This document shows positions 40,485 to 49,441 of a stretch of DNA of 64,000 bases, piece after piece; positions within the stretch are counted from its first letter, which is position 1; every line of letters starts with the position of its first letter. Below the pieces are notes generated by a model. The model had not been told where the DNA came from and made no database searches. It worked only from the letters and a program-made list of their open reading frames with translations. The position numbers were made by a program, and so were the translations under genes. Source of the stretch: Casp-actino8 sp001510335 (GTDB lineage Bacteria > Actinomycetota > Acidimicrobiia > Acidimicrobiales > Ilumatobacteraceae); assembly GCA_027729635.1 (NCBI GenBank), contig JAQCEM010000008.1, positions 8,041 to 72,040 on the forward strand, given 5' to 3'.

Positions 40485-42665
40485 CTAACTCTTAAACAAG
40501 AACTCTTCGTCTTCGGGACGAAGGAATATTGATAGTTCCTCGCGAAGATCAGAATGTTTAGACAAGGTGATATCTGAATCAACAATTTCATAAGCGGCCT
40601 CACGAGCCAACTCAACTAATTCGCGATCGCGCCGTAACGATGCCAATTTCAGGTCGCTGCGACCCTTTTGTTCTTTGTTCATTAATGTGCCCTCGCCGCG
40701 CAGTTCAAGGTCGGCTTCGGCAAGGTAGAAGCCGTCGTCTGATTCGACCAGCGCGTCAATACGTGGATTTGATTCAGATATCAAACCATCATCATTCTCC
40801 TTAATTGATGTCACCAACCAACAACGCGAAGCATGCACGCCACGTCCCACTCGACCGCGAAGTTGATGCAACTGTGCAATACCAAAACGATCGGCGTCCA
40901 AAATCACCATGATCGTGGCATTAGGAACGTCAACACCAACTTCAATCACCGTTGTTGCAACCAGAACATCGGTTTCACCAGTTCGAAACTTTTCCATGAC
41001 CGACTCTTTTTCGGCTGATGACATACGGCCATGCAGTAACGCCAACCGCAGACCCTTCAGTTCATCAAAAGCCAAGCGAGCAATGGTCTCTTCGGCAGAG
41101 GCGACTTCTAATTTTTCACTCTCTTCAATAAGAGGACATACGACGTATACCTGTCGTCCAGCAGCGACTTCGGCACGAACATCAGCCCACACTTCTGCTT
41201 CTTCATCACCCAACGCGTGTTTGGTCACAATTGGAGTACGCCCTGGCGGCTTTTGATCAAGAACACTGACGTCAAGATCCCCGTATACGGTCATTGCCGC
41301 AGTTCGTGGTATCGGAGTAGCGGTCATCACCAAAACGTCGGGTACCGCCCCGCCATCTTCGCCCTTGTCACGCAATGCAGCGCGTTGCTCAACACCGAAT
41401 CGATGTTGTTCGTCAACAACAACGACACCGAGACTATGAAACTGAACCGACTCTTGAATGAGAGCGTGGGTACCAATCGCAATGTCAACGCTGCCGTCGG
41501 CGAGGCCTGCGAGCACATCACGTCGTCGCTCGGCGGTCACACTGCTCGTCAATAGTTCGACTCGCACTTCTCGCTCACCAAATAAATTGTCACTTGCCGG
41601 AATGTGCAGGCCGGCTAACAATTTGCGAATACCTACTGCATGTTGTTCAGCCAATACTTCTGTTGGCGCCATCAGTGCACCCTGATGCCCGCCTTGCACC
41701 GCCGCCAACATTGCCGACACTGCAACAATCGTTTTGCCGGCGCCGACGTCACCTTGAAGTAAGCGATGCATCGGATGCGGGCTCGCAAGGTCGGCTTCAA
41801 TTTCGGCAATGACTCGATGCTGCGCTTGGGTCAACTCATACGGGAGGTGTCGATAGAAGCGCGCGACAAGTTGGCCATTGACTTTGTGCTGAATTCCGAT
41901 GGAGTCGCGTTCAATCAAACGTTTACGCATCACCAGAACCAATTGCACGCGCAGTAACTCGTCAAATGCCAAACGCCGGCGCGCCATTTCTTTCTCGGCA
42001 AAAGTGTCTGGAATATGAATTCCAAATAACGCGTCTTGACGATCCATCAACTTGTACTTCTTACGCATTGCTTTTGGTAGCGGGTCACTGATTCCGCGTG
42101 CCCGGCAACGATTCAAGGTTTCATCTATTGACTTCAGCACCACCCACGATGGTAAATCAATCTTTTCGCTCTGCGGATACACCGCAACTATGGGCCGAGG
42201 CCGTTCGTCGGGGTCGCCTAAAATATCAACAGTCGGGTTGGCCATTTGCTTCGTGCCGTTAAATGAACCAAGTTTTCCGAATACCGCGACATACGAGCCA
42301 ACTTTCAGTTGTCGCTCGCGCCATGGTTGATTAAAGAACACAATCGACAATTGACCACTGCCGTCGGCAATTGTTGCGGTGACACGCGACGGGCCACGCC
42401 GAGCTCCCTTGGGCGGGCTCGAGATCGAACGCACTTCTCCAATAACTAATGAATCTGCGCCTTCAACTGCACTCGCAATTGTTGCTTCTTTTGTGCGGTC
42501 AATCCACCGACGCGGATAATGAGTCAAAAGTTCGAGCAAATTTTCCACGCCAAATTTGGCGAAGCTCTCCGCTCGCTTCCCTGCTCCAACTGATTTCAGT
42601 CGCATCATCGGCATACCCGACAACTCAGAAAAAGTGATCGGTCCAGTGGGAGCGGATTCAGTCAC
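40485..42665 (-). CDS. recG: ATP-dependent DNA helicase RecG
   Basis: 726 residues from GTG 42665. The N-terminal wedge/OB domain (residues 60-170) precedes the helicase core: GDVGAGKTIVAVSAMLAAV near 305-323, VVDEQHRFGVEQR near 417, VLVMTATPIPRTAAM near 445 and the HQLRGRVGRG motif near 617. RecG remodels stalled forks and branch structures. Eleven bases separate it from the stop of the upstream FakA-like gene. Confidence 0.95.
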   Translation of the reverse strand: MTESAPTGPITFSELSGMPMMRLKSVGAGKRAESFAKFGVENLLELLTHYPRRWIDRTKEATIASAVEGADSLVIGEVRSISSPPKGARRGPSRVTATIADGSGQLSIVFFNQPWRERQLKVGSYVAVFGKLGSFNGTKQMANPTVDILGDPDERPRPIVAVYPQSEKIDLPSWVVLKSIDETLNRCRARGISDPLPKAMRKKYKLMDRQDALFGIHIPDTFAEKEMARRRLAFDELLRVQLVLVMRKRLIERDSIGIQHKVNGQLVARFYRHLPYELTQAQHRVIAEIEADLASPHPMHRLLQGDVGAGKTIVAVSAMLAAVQGGHQGALMAPTEVLAEQHAVGIRKLLAGLHIPASDNLFGEREVRVELLTSSVTAERRRDVLAGLADGSVDIAIGTHALIQESVQFHSLGVVVVDEQHRFGVEQRAALRDKGEDGGAVPDVLVMTATPIPRTAAMTVYGDLDVSVLDQKPPGRTPIVTKHALGDEEAEVWADVRAEVAAGRQVYVVCPLIEESEKLEVASAEETIARLAFDELKGLRLALLHGRMSSAEKESVMEKFRTGETDVLVATTVIEVGVDVPNATIMVILDADRFGIAQLHQLRGRVGRGVHASRCWLVTSIKENDDGLISESNPRIDALVESDDGFYLAEADLELRGEGTLMNKEQKGRSDLKLASLRRDRELVELAREAAYEIVDSDITLSKHSDLREELSIFLRPEDEEFLFKS

Positions 42666-42676
42666 TCGTCACCGCG

Positions 42677-44365
42677 TCATTCGACGCCAAAGAGATACGG
42701 ATACAAGGGCTGTCCGCCTTTGTGACATTCAATCTGTACATCGGGACGTTCTGTTTCGATCCAGGTTTGTAATGCTGCCGTTGTTGATGCCGGCGCATCG
42801 ACTCCTTCGATGATCGTCACGATTTCACGATCATTGGTGATCAGATGTTCTAACAGCGAAATTGAAGCGCCCTCAAGAGTTCCGTTAACAGTCACAATTC
42901 CGTCGCCCCGCACGAGACCAATCCAGTCACCAACCGTGATCGGGCCAGCGTCGCTATTGGTGTCGCGAATTGATTGAGTCACTTCACCTGTCACCATTGC
43001 TTCGGTGGCTTCGGCCATTTCAGCAAGATTTTCATCAACGCTGGCTTCGGGGTCGTACACAACGAGCGCAGCAAGGGCTTCAGGCATTGACTTAGTCAGA
43101 ACAACGCGCACTTCTTTTGAGGTAAGTGCATTCAGTTGTTCAGCTACGGGAATGATGTTCTTGTTATTGGGCAAGATGATGACTTGTTGCGCGTTGACAT
43201 GTTCAACCGCATCAAGCAATTCGGCCGTTGACGGGTTGAGCGTTTGTCCACCCGTAACAACGCCTTGTACACCAAGTTGTGCGAAGAGTTCTTCGAGACC
43301 GCTGCCGCTACATACCGCCACTACGGCCGTCGTCACTGCCGGCAGTCCGGCAGCGGCACGCTGTGCATCGTGCACGGCGTGACGCTCGGCAACTTCTTCG
43401 AACAAATCGGAGACTCGAATTTGCTTGGGTCGACCACCGAGATCGATCGCAACTTCAATGGCAGCACCAATGTCATTGGTGTGCACGTGACAATTCCAGA
43501 TTCCGTCGCCACCGACAACAACGATTGAGTCGCCAATTTCGCCCCAATCATTTTTGAACTGATTGATCTTGCCGTCTTCGAGATGCAAGAAGTACATGAC
43601 CTCGTAGCGCAGATCGGCAACTGACACTTCGCCATGCGAGTCGGGAGCCTTCATCGTCATCATGGCGGGCAATGGTTCGTCCATGGCATCGCCACCAATT
43701 GAATCTTCTGGCAGTGGCATGGGGTCGCCATCAACCACATTGAGCGCGGCATCAAGTAACAACATGAAGCCCGCTCCACCGGCATCAACGACTCCGGCGT
43801 CTTTCAAGACCGGCAACAAATCGGGCGTGCGATCAAGTGATAACCGGCCAGCATCTCGAGCGGCGCGCAAAGTGGCGCCAAGTGTTGCACCCGATGCCGC
43901 CGAAGCCTTGGCCGCCTCGCTGGCTTCGCGCACCACCGTCAAGATGGTGCCTTCAATCGGCTTGAGCACTGCTTGGTAAGCAGAGGCCGACGCTGCGCTC
44001 AGTGCTTCAGCAAATTCAGACGCCGTACTTCCGGCCTTGGCTGAGAGCTTGCCCGACAGTCCGCGTAAGATCTGCGACAAAATGACCCCCGAGTTGCCGC
44101 GGGCTCCCATGAGCGAGCCATGCGAAATGGCCTGGCAGGTCGGCTCGATTCCGGGTTCGGCCTGGTCGAGTTCGGCTACCACGGCGTCCAGCGTGCGCGC
44201 CATATTGGTTCCGGTGTCACCGTCGGGCACTGGATAGACATTCAGGCGATTAATGCGCGGAGCGTGGATCTTGACCGCATCCCGGAAAGCAATCACCGTA
44301 CGACGAAGCCGATCGGCATCGAAATGTTCGGCTGAGCCCTCGGGGCTGAGAACAGGTGGGTTCAC
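42677..44365 (-). CDS. FakA-like (YloV) DAK2-domain fatty-acid kinase homologue
   Basis: 562 residues from GTG 44365. The DAK2 kinase domain shows LNVYPVPDGDTGTNMARTLD near 42-61 and MGARGNSGVILSQILRGL near 87-104. The linker and C-terminal region (LPNNKNIIPVAEQLN, ALVVYDPEASVDEN) match the YloV/FakA plan. FakA phosphorylates fatty acids bound by FakB, but no fakB (DegV) gene is next to it, so the activity is inferred. An in-frame ATG at 44527 would add 54 low-complexity residues; TACCAT stands 7 bases before 44365, which favours the shorter form. Confidence 0.8.
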   Translation of the reverse strand: MNPPVLSPEGSAEHFDADRLRRTVIAFRDAVKIHAPRINRLNVYPVPDGDTGTNMARTLDAVVAELDQAEPGIEPTCQAISHGSLMGARGNSGVILSQILRGLSGKLSAKAGSTASEFAEALSAASASAYQAVLKPIEGTILTVVREASEAAKASAASGATLGATLRAARDAGRLSLDRTPDLLPVLKDAGVVDAGGAGFMLLLDAALNVVDGDPMPLPEDSIGGDAMDEPLPAMMTMKAPDSHGEVSVADLRYEVMYFLHLEDGKINQFKNDWGEIGDSIVVVGGDGIWNCHVHTNDIGAAIEVAIDLGGRPKQIRVSDLFEEVAERHAVHDAQRAAAGLPAVTTAVVAVCSGSGLEELFAQLGVQGVVTGGQTLNPSTAELLDAVEHVNAQQVIILPNNKNIIPVAEQLNALTSKEVRVVLTKSMPEALAALVVYDPEASVDENLAEMAEATEAMVTGEVTQSIRDTNSDAGPITVGDWIGLVRGDGIVTVNGTLEGASISLLEHLITNDREIVTIIEGVDAPASTTAALQTWIETERPDVQIECHKGGQPLYPYLFGVE

Positions 44366-44372
44366 CAGCCCG

Positions 44373-44378
44373 ATGGTA
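44373..44378 (-). promoter_or_regulatory. -10 element for a leaderless start at 44365
   Basis: TACCAT on the minus strand, 7 bases before the GTG. Confidence 0.5.
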
Positions 44379-44511
44379 GTGGTCAGGGGCGTCCCGGATG
44401 TGACTGATGGAGTCCGAAAATCCTGTCCTGGATCTTGAATTGTGCTTGGGGGTCGGTCGAATCCGCTGGTAGCGTTCGGTGTCCAAGATCGTGCTTGAGT
44501 CTCCATATAGG

Positions 44512-44540
44512 CAAATTCAAGTGGCAAACAAATTCAAGTG
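44512..44540 (+). repeat. 12-bp direct repeat just upstream of rpmB
   Basis: CAAATTCAAGTG occurs at 44512-44523 and 44529-44540, 17 bases apart, ending 17 bases before the rpmB ATG. The ribosome site GAGAAAG lies after it. Could be an operator or a leader RNA element; no known consensus was recognised. Confidence 0.6.
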
Positions 44541-44557
44541 AAGAGAAAGAACGTGTC

Positions 44558-44773
44558 ATGGCAGCAGTATGTGAAGTCTGCAATAAGCGCCCTTCGTGGG
44601 GCATGTCAGTGTCGCACTCCCATGTGCGTACCAAGCGTCGCTGGAGTCCCAACATTCAGCGCGTCCGCGCCATGATCAACGGAACCCCCAAGCGTCTCTA
44701 TGTGTGCACCAGCTGCATCCGCGCCGGCAAGGTCACCAAGGTCAGTCGCGGCACCGCCGCATCGGATAAGTGA
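44558..44773 (+). CDS. rpmB: 50S ribosomal protein L28
   Basis: 71 residues. MAAVCEVCNKRPSWGMSVSHSH start, a central TKRRWSPNIQRVRAMINGTPKRLYV segment and the second cysteine pair CTSCIRAGKV show the zinc-binding C+ form of L28. GAGAAAG lies about 8 bases upstream. An in-frame ATG 123 bases earlier is a shadow extension into the leader. The next gene starts 14 bases on. Confidence 0.94.
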   Translation: MAAVCEVCNKRPSWGMSVSHSHVRTKRRWSPNIQRVRAMINGTPKRLYVCTSCIRAGKVTKVSRGTAASDK

Positions 44774-44786
44774 ACGACCTCCGCTC

Positions 44787-45008
44787 ATGCAAGGTGTGAT
44801 CAAAGCCTTCGACCCCACTACGGGCACCGGCCTGATCCTGCGTGATACCGATCTCAGCGAACACGAACTGGCCGCGGATGCCCTTGAGGGAAGCATCTTT
44901 CGTATGCTTCGTCCCGGACAGCGAATAGTGTTTGATCTCACAGCAGATGGATTAGCAACTCGCTTACGTCTTGGTTCAGAAGTTGATATGGGAACACCCG
45001 GTTTCTAA
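44787..45008 (+). CDS. Small cold-shock-domain-like protein
   Basis: 73 residues. GVIKAFDPTTGTGLILRDTD then LRPGQRIVFDL resembles the first strands and closing part of a CSD/OB fold, although the RNP1-like aromatic pattern of true CspA (KGFGFI) is replaced by GTGLIL. It may bind RNA or single-stranded DNA. It follows rpmB by 14 bases and is closed by a strong terminator that overlaps its stop codon. Confidence 0.65.
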   Translation: MQGVIKAFDPTTGTGLILRDTDLSEHELAADALEGSIFRMLRPGQRIVFDLTADGLATRLRLGSEVDMGTPGF

Positions 45009-45020
45009 CCGGGTGTTTTT
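44993..45020 (+). terminator. Rho-independent terminator after the CSD-like gene
   Basis: An 11-bp perfect stem (44993-45003 with 45007-45017) and a three-base loop, followed by TTT. It covers the last codons of the CSD-like gene. Confidence 0.9.
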
Positions 45021-45120
45021 GCATTACCCCTTCCTTTTGTAATAAGCCTGTCCTTTAGAATTCGTTAACCCCGATAACAATCCCCCTATCCAAGGCGTGT
45101 GTCCGCCGAAGGAGCACATC

Positions 45121-46908
45121 ATGAGCGGTTCAAGCACTAACGAACGTCTGAAGAAGTGGGTCGCCGAGTGGGCCGCAATCATGCAGCCAAACGACATCTA
45201 CTGGTGTGACGGTTCGGCCGAAGAGTACGAACGCTTGTGTCAACAACTCGTAGATAGCGGCACCTTCACCAAACTCGACGAGGCCAAGCGCCCCAATAGT
45301 TATTGGGCTCACAGCGATCCGGGCGACGTCGCCCGCGTTGAAGATCGTACCTTTATTTGTTCAGCAAAAAAAGAAGATGCTGGTCCCAACAACAACTGGC
45401 GCGAAGCAGCCGACATGCGCTCCGAAATGAAGACGCTCTACGCGGGTTGCATGAAGGGTCGCACGATGTATGTCGTCCCTTTCAGTATGGGACCCCTCGG
45501 TTCACCGATTGCTCACATTGGAGTGCAGCTCACCGATTCGGCATATGTGGCTGTGAGCATGCGCATCATGACCCGTATGGGCCAAGGCGCTCTTGATGTT
45601 CTGGGCAACAGCGATTGGGTGCCGTGTTTGCATTCAGTTGGTGCACCTTTGGCTGCTGGCGAAAAGTCATCAGCATGGCCGTGTAACCCCGATAACAAAT
45701 ACATCGTGCACTTCCCCGAGACCCGCGAGATCTGGTCGTTCGGTTCGGGCTACGGCGGAAATGCATTGCTCGGCAAGAAGTGTTTCGCACTGCGCATCGC
45801 TTCAGTGATGGCCCGCGATGATGGCTGGTTGGCCGAGCACATGCTCATTCTCAAGCTCACCAATCCCGCTGGCGAAGCCAAGTACATCGCTGCGGCATTC
45901 CCGTCGGCTTGTGGCAAAACCAACCTTGCAATGTTGGTTCCAACGATTCCGGGCTGGAAAGCCGAAACCATTGGTGACGACATTTGCTGGATGAAGTTTG
46001 GTCCTGACGGCCGCTTATACGCAATCAACCCCGAAGCCGGTTTCTTTGGTGTGGCTCCCGGAACTGGTTACGACACCAACGCCAACGCCATGCACACGTT
46101 GTGGGGCAACAGCATTTTCACGAACACTGCACTGACTTCAGATGGCGATGTGTGGTGGGAAGGAATGTCAGACGACGCTCCGGCTCGCGCCACCGACTGG
46201 AAGGGCAACGCCTGGACTCCCGAGACCGAGACTCCGGCTGCTCACCCCAACGCTCGATTCACCGCACCAGCGTCACAGTGCCCGTCAGCTGCGCCCGAAT
46301 GGCAAGACCCCGCAGGCGTGCCGATCTCGGCAATCTTGTTCGGTGGACGTCGTCGTACGACCGTTCCGTTGGTGACTCAGGCGTTCAACTGGGAACACGG
46401 AGTGTTCTTGGGCTCCATCATGGCCTCTGAGACCACTGCTGCTCAGCAGGGCGCTGTTGGCAACTTGCGATTTGACCCGATGGCAATGTTGCCGTTCTGC
46501 GGATACAACATGGCCGACTACTTTGCACACTGGCTCGCCCTTGGCGCCAAGGCCGATGCAGCCAAGTTGCCGCAGATCTTCTTCGTGAACTGGTTCCGCC
46601 GTGATGAAGACGGTCGTTTTTTGTGGCCTGGCTTCGGCGAAAACAGTCGAGTGTTGAAATGGGTCTTTGAGCGTGTCGCCGGAACTATTGGTGCCATTGA
46701 GACACCGATCGGAATGTTGCCCACCGAAGGTTCGCTCGATGTTGCTGGCCTCAAGATCGATGATGCCGATATAAAGGCGTTGTTGTCGGTTGACTCTGAT
46801 GGATGGAAGGCCGCGATCCCCCAGATCAAGGACCACTACGCTCAGTTCGGTCCCAAGTTGCCGGCGAAGTTGACCGCCCAACTCGACACCCTCGCCTCCG
46901 CCCTCTAA
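45121..46908 (+). CDS. pckG: Phosphoenolpyruvate carboxykinase (GTP)
   Basis: 595 residues from the ATG at 45121, preceded by GAAGGAG six bases upstream. It converts oxaloacetate to phosphoenolpyruvate with GTP, the entry to gluconeogenesis. GTP-PEPCK marks: FPSACGKTNLAML near 267-279 (the P-loop with reactive Cys), ETIGDDICWMKFGPDG near 290-305, the NWEHGVFLGSIMASETTAA block near 421-439 and YNMADYFAHWL near 462-472. Monocistronic between the terminator at 45020 and the two-tier hairpin at 46971. Confidence 0.96.
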   Translation: MSGSSTNERLKKWVAEWAAIMQPNDIYWCDGSAEEYERLCQQLVDSGTFTKLDEAKRPNSYWAHSDPGDVARVEDRTFICSAKKEDAGPNNNWREAADMRSEMKTLYAGCMKGRTMYVVPFSMGPLGSPIAHIGVQLTDSAYVAVSMRIMTRMGQGALDVLGNSDWVPCLHSVGAPLAAGEKSSAWPCNPDNKYIVHFPETREIWSFGSGYGGNALLGKKCFALRIASVMARDDGWLAEHMLILKLTNPAGEAKYIAAAFPSACGKTNLAMLVPTIPGWKAETIGDDICWMKFGPDGRLYAINPEAGFFGVAPGTGYDTNANAMHTLWGNSIFTNTALTSDGDVWWEGMSDDAPARATDWKGNAWTPETETPAAHPNARFTAPASQCPSAAPEWQDPAGVPISAILFGGRRRTTVPLVTQAFNWEHGVFLGSIMASETTAAQQGAVGNLRFDPMAMLPFCGYNMADYFAHWLALGAKADAAKLPQIFFVNWFRRDEDGRFLWPGFGENSRVLKWVFERVAGTIGAIETPIGMLPTEGSLDVAGLKIDDADIKALLSVDSDGWKAAIPQIKDHYAQFGPKLPAKLTAQLDTLASAL

Positions 46909-46922
46909 CTGTCCCTTTTCAC

Positions 46923-46971
46923 CCACTTTGGAATATGGCTGCCGCCTAGCGGCAACTACATTCCAAAGTGG
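46923..46971. terminator. Two-tier inverted repeat between convergent genes
   Basis: A perfect 12-bp outer stem (46923-46934 with 46960-46971) encloses a 6-bp inner stem (46940-46945 with 46949-46954). It lies between the stop of pckG and that of the 46977 gene. There is no T run on either side, so a factor-dependent or transcript-protecting role is as likely as intrinsic termination. Confidence 0.6.
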
Positions 46972-46976
46972 CGGAA

Positions 46977-47354
46977 TTAGGAGACTTGGCCGACAAGGAG
47001 GGCGCGGATTCCGAGGCCCATCACAAACAGTCCGCCGAACCCGTACAACAGATACAACTTGTGCTTCATCTGATTTCGGTACGAGTAGATAATCGCGATC
47101 GCAATAATTCCGACGAATCCGTAGAAGGCATGAAATTCCGGAAACTCAAGCTTGTACTTGTTCACCAAAATCACGCCCAGAACAACCTGCACAAACATAG
47201 TGAGTTCGGCGAGCAACGTAAACCACCACAACGCTCGAGTACGTAGCGACTTAATCTTGTGAGCACCCAACGACCACAAACCAGCCAAGCCATTTGAAAT
47301 GATGACGAACCAGGACCACGACTGGTGAAGATCAACCAACATTAAAGCAAACAT
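46977..47354 (-). CDS. Small four-helix membrane protein
   Basis: 125 residues, unrecognised, with hydrophobic stretches near residues 15-30, 45-65, 80-95 and 102-118 and a conserved-looking tryptophan pair (SWSWF, ALWWF). Possibly a homologue of small terminal-oxidase or sensor accessory subunits, which is a weak guess. ATG 47342 is an alternative start. TAGGGT lies 10 bases before 47354. Confidence 0.6.
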   Translation of the reverse strand: MFALMLVDLHQSWSWFVIISNGLAGLWSLGAHKIKSLRTRALWWFTLLAELTMFVQVVLGVILVNKYKLEFPEFHAFYGFVGIIAIAIIYSYRNQMKHKLYLLYGFGGLFVMGLGIRALLVGQVS

Positions 47355-47382
47355 GACTTGATTGACCCTAGTTGCTCAAGCT

Positions 47383-48084
47383 TCAGGTCGCACAGGCGAC
47401 GCCGCCGGTCATCGAGATGACGACACCACTTGGGGAGTCATTACTGAGCGTTCCCGTGAGGGTACGGTCAATTTCAAAGCCCATTCCCAAGATGTCGTCA
47501 TTGAAAATCTCGGCCGTCGGGTACACCTTCAAAATTTCTTCGACTGTTGAGCCCAAGGTGATGTCGCCATCAGTGACTGGACCCATCGGCACCGGAGCGA
47601 TTCCTTGCACTGGCCCGTAGGTCCACGAATAGAAGTGCACTCGACCTTGAGCGACTTCGCTTTCGTCGCCAAACATCAACAACAAATCGCCCCACCGCAC
47701 GCCGCGCACTTGGGTTCCGGAGCAGGATCCAAATTCAGATACTGGTCCGATATATCCCGAATCAGAATCGGGCTTACCCAAAAGCTGAGTGACATACGTA
47801 ATCATTTGGTCAGCGTCAACGCCGAACAACACATCGCCTAATCCGTCTTCGCGCAACACCAATTGTTCGGCTGGCGAAACTGTTGTTGATGTTGAACTTG
47901 TCGAACTTGTTGTCGTGCTCTCGGGAGCAACCGAGGTTGTCATTGGAGCCAACGTTGTCTCGGGAGTCGTTGTTGCTGTCGTTGGTAACGGCGCAAGCGT
48001 GTCGCTCGACCCACCCCTACCACCACAGGCAACAAGTGTGGTCAGCACTCCGAGAGCCAAACCTAAACGCATTGATTGACGCAT
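47383..48084 (-). CDS. Secreted lipoprotein, unknown function
   Basis: 233 residues from ATG 48084. Signal MRLGLALGVLTTLVACGG puts the lipobox cysteine near residue 21, followed by a long Thr/Ser linker (residues 26-76) and a compact C-terminal domain. It has regular DxxxDG-type turns and ends in a disulphide-like pair (GSCSGTQV, VACAT). No family was recognised. The gene lies just after the 48102-48659 phosphatase; the two are 17 bases apart. Confidence 0.72.
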   Translation of the reverse strand: MRQSMRLGLALGVLTTLVACGGRGGSSDTLAPLPTTATTTPETTLAPMTTSVAPESTTTSSTSSTSTTVSPAEQLVLREDGLGDVLFGVDADQMITYVTQLLGKPDSDSGYIGPVSEFGSCSGTQVRGVRWGDLLLMFGDESEVAQGRVHFYSWTYGPVQGIAPVPMGPVTDGDITLGSTVEEILKVYPTAEIFNDDILGMGFEIDRTLTGTLSNDSPSGVVISMTGGVACAT

Positions 48085-48101
48085 ATCTACAGTCTGCCCG
48101 A

Positions 48102-48659
48102 TCAACGGATCAGAGTGTCGGCTTGATTGCCCCGCTCGATGAGTCGTAAGCCACCCTCACCGTCTGTTTCAAATACTGTTACTGAAGCATTGTCCAAACT
48201 GTCAATCACTAGACGGTCGTCGCCAAGGCACGATCCAATCACCGCATTGATCGCAATGAAGTGACTGAAAATCACCGTGTCGGCTGGGCATTGGGCCACA
48301 TAGCGCACGACATCATCACGAAAATCGGTATACGGCGCACCAAGTTCACCCCAGGTTCCGGCCATTGCTGCCCGTAGCCATTCGATGCGTTCACCCAACT
48401 CATATCCAGTGGGCGAAGGTATTTCTGTCACCAACGGCTCAACGGTGACAGCAGCGTGATCCCAAAGAATTGCCAAAAAGTCAGCAGTTTCTTGGCAACG
48501 CTTCATCGGACTTGACACCAATGTCATGCGCGACAATTGCGCCAGCCTTTGTGCAGTTGTGGCAGCTTGCTCGCGACCAGTTTCATCGAGACCAGGGTCA
48601 ACGTCGGCATCCCAACCAGCGGCCGCCCGACCGTGACGCACCATGTACACGCGACTCAC
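48102..48659 (-). CDS. Histidine phosphatase (MSMEG_4193-like) family protein
   Basis: 185 residues from GTG 48659, whose GTGA overlaps the end of mca. The active-site YMVRHGRAAAGWDAD near residue 5 holds the phosphohistidine, VSSPMKRCQETADFL near 48-62 follows, and the second histidine is in VIFSHFIAINAVIG near 127. A MSMEG_4193-type proposal for such proteins is a role in folate or thiol metabolism; here only coupling to the mycothiol amidase supports thiol chemistry. Confidence 0.82.
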   Translation of the reverse strand: MSRVYMVRHGRAAAGWDADVDPGLDETGREQAATTAQRLAQLSRMTLVSSPMKRCQETADFLAILWDHAAVTVEPLVTEIPSPTGYELGERIEWLRAAMAGTWGELGAPYTDFRDDVVRYVAQCPADTVIFSHFIAINAVIGSCLGDDRLVIDSLDNASVTVFETDGEGGLRLIERGNQADTLIR

Positions 48660-49441
48660 ATGAACCAACCCCTCGGCGCACCACCGGGCTGACCAACTTC
48701 GATGAAGAACTCTTCGCCGAAGGCAACTGCAAATACTTCGGGAGGCATCTGCAAAAACATACTGCTGTCAGTGACTTGGCTGGCGTGACACATAATCGAG
48801 GCCCGCTTCACTTGAACGAACTCACTCACGTCAACAGCCATGGTGATGCCTTCTTGCAACGTTCCAAATGGGTTGCCGTCATCGGCTGGGGCTTCAGGGT
48901 CAAAGTCTCCCCCGCCCATTTGTTCCATCATCTGCGCAATGCGCGTACGGTTCATCGTTGACTCAAGCACGCGAATGTTTTGTCCGTTGGCGATTGCGAT
49001 ATCGGCCGCACGATGACCAACACGGTGAACTTGAATGTGATCGGGATGACCGTAACCACCATGCCAGTCGTAGCAAGTGAACACATCGGCTTGTTCGTCT
49101 TGCAAAATCTTGGCTAACGCCTGCGCCACAATCTCAACATCGGCACCAATAAATGAATTCGGCTCTTTGTTCTGTGACCAGCCGGTCATTCCACTGTCGT
49201 GATAGCCCAACCAATACACCTTCTGAACACCCAGCACTTCGGCTGAACGTTCGGTTTCGGCTTTGCGACGATCTTGCAGTGCTTCACCTTCGGCAAGATC
49301 ATCTGGCGTTTCACCATGCCGACCATCGGTACCCATCACCAAGACAACCCGATGTCCTTCTGCAGCAGCGCGAGCGATTGAACCACCGGTGGCTATTGAT
49401 TCATCGTCGGGGTGAGCATGAAAACAAACAAGTGTGCTCAC
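48656..49441 (-). CDS. mca: Mycothiol S-conjugate amidase-like PIG-L deacetylase
   Basis: 261 residues. The PIG-L metal site is VCFHAHPDDESIATGG near 5-20, and the later WHGGYGHPDHIQVHRVGHRA near 128-147 supplies the zinc-binding histidines. GTDGRHGETPDD is typical of the MshB/Mca branch. Mca cleaves mycothiol conjugates to a mercapturic acid and GlcN-Ins, so the organism probably makes mycothiol. A MshB (deacetylase of mycothiol synthesis) identity is the main alternative. Starts with GTG, overlapping the CoA-transferase stop. Confidence 0.82.
   Translation of the reverse strand: MSTLVCFHAHPDDESIATGGSIARAAAEGHRVVLVMGTDGRHGETPDDLAEGEALQDRRKAETERSAEVLGVQKVYWLGYHDSGMTGWSQNKEPNSFIGADVEIVAQALAKILQDEQADVFTCYDWHGGYGHPDHIQVHRVGHRAADIAIANGQNIRVLESTMNRTRIAQMMEQMGGGDFDPEAPADDGNPFGTLQEGITMAVDVSEFVQVKRASIMCHASQVTDSSMFLQMPPEVFAVAFGEEFFIEVGQPGGAPRGWFM

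Noticed and set aside
44435..44557. 41-codon extension of rpmB
   Set aside because: L28 starts at MAAVCEVC with its own ribosome site; the extension runs through the leader repeat.
46285..46926. 213-residue minus-strand frame opposite pckG
   Set aside because: Low-complexity shadow of a strong conserved gene, with no promoter.
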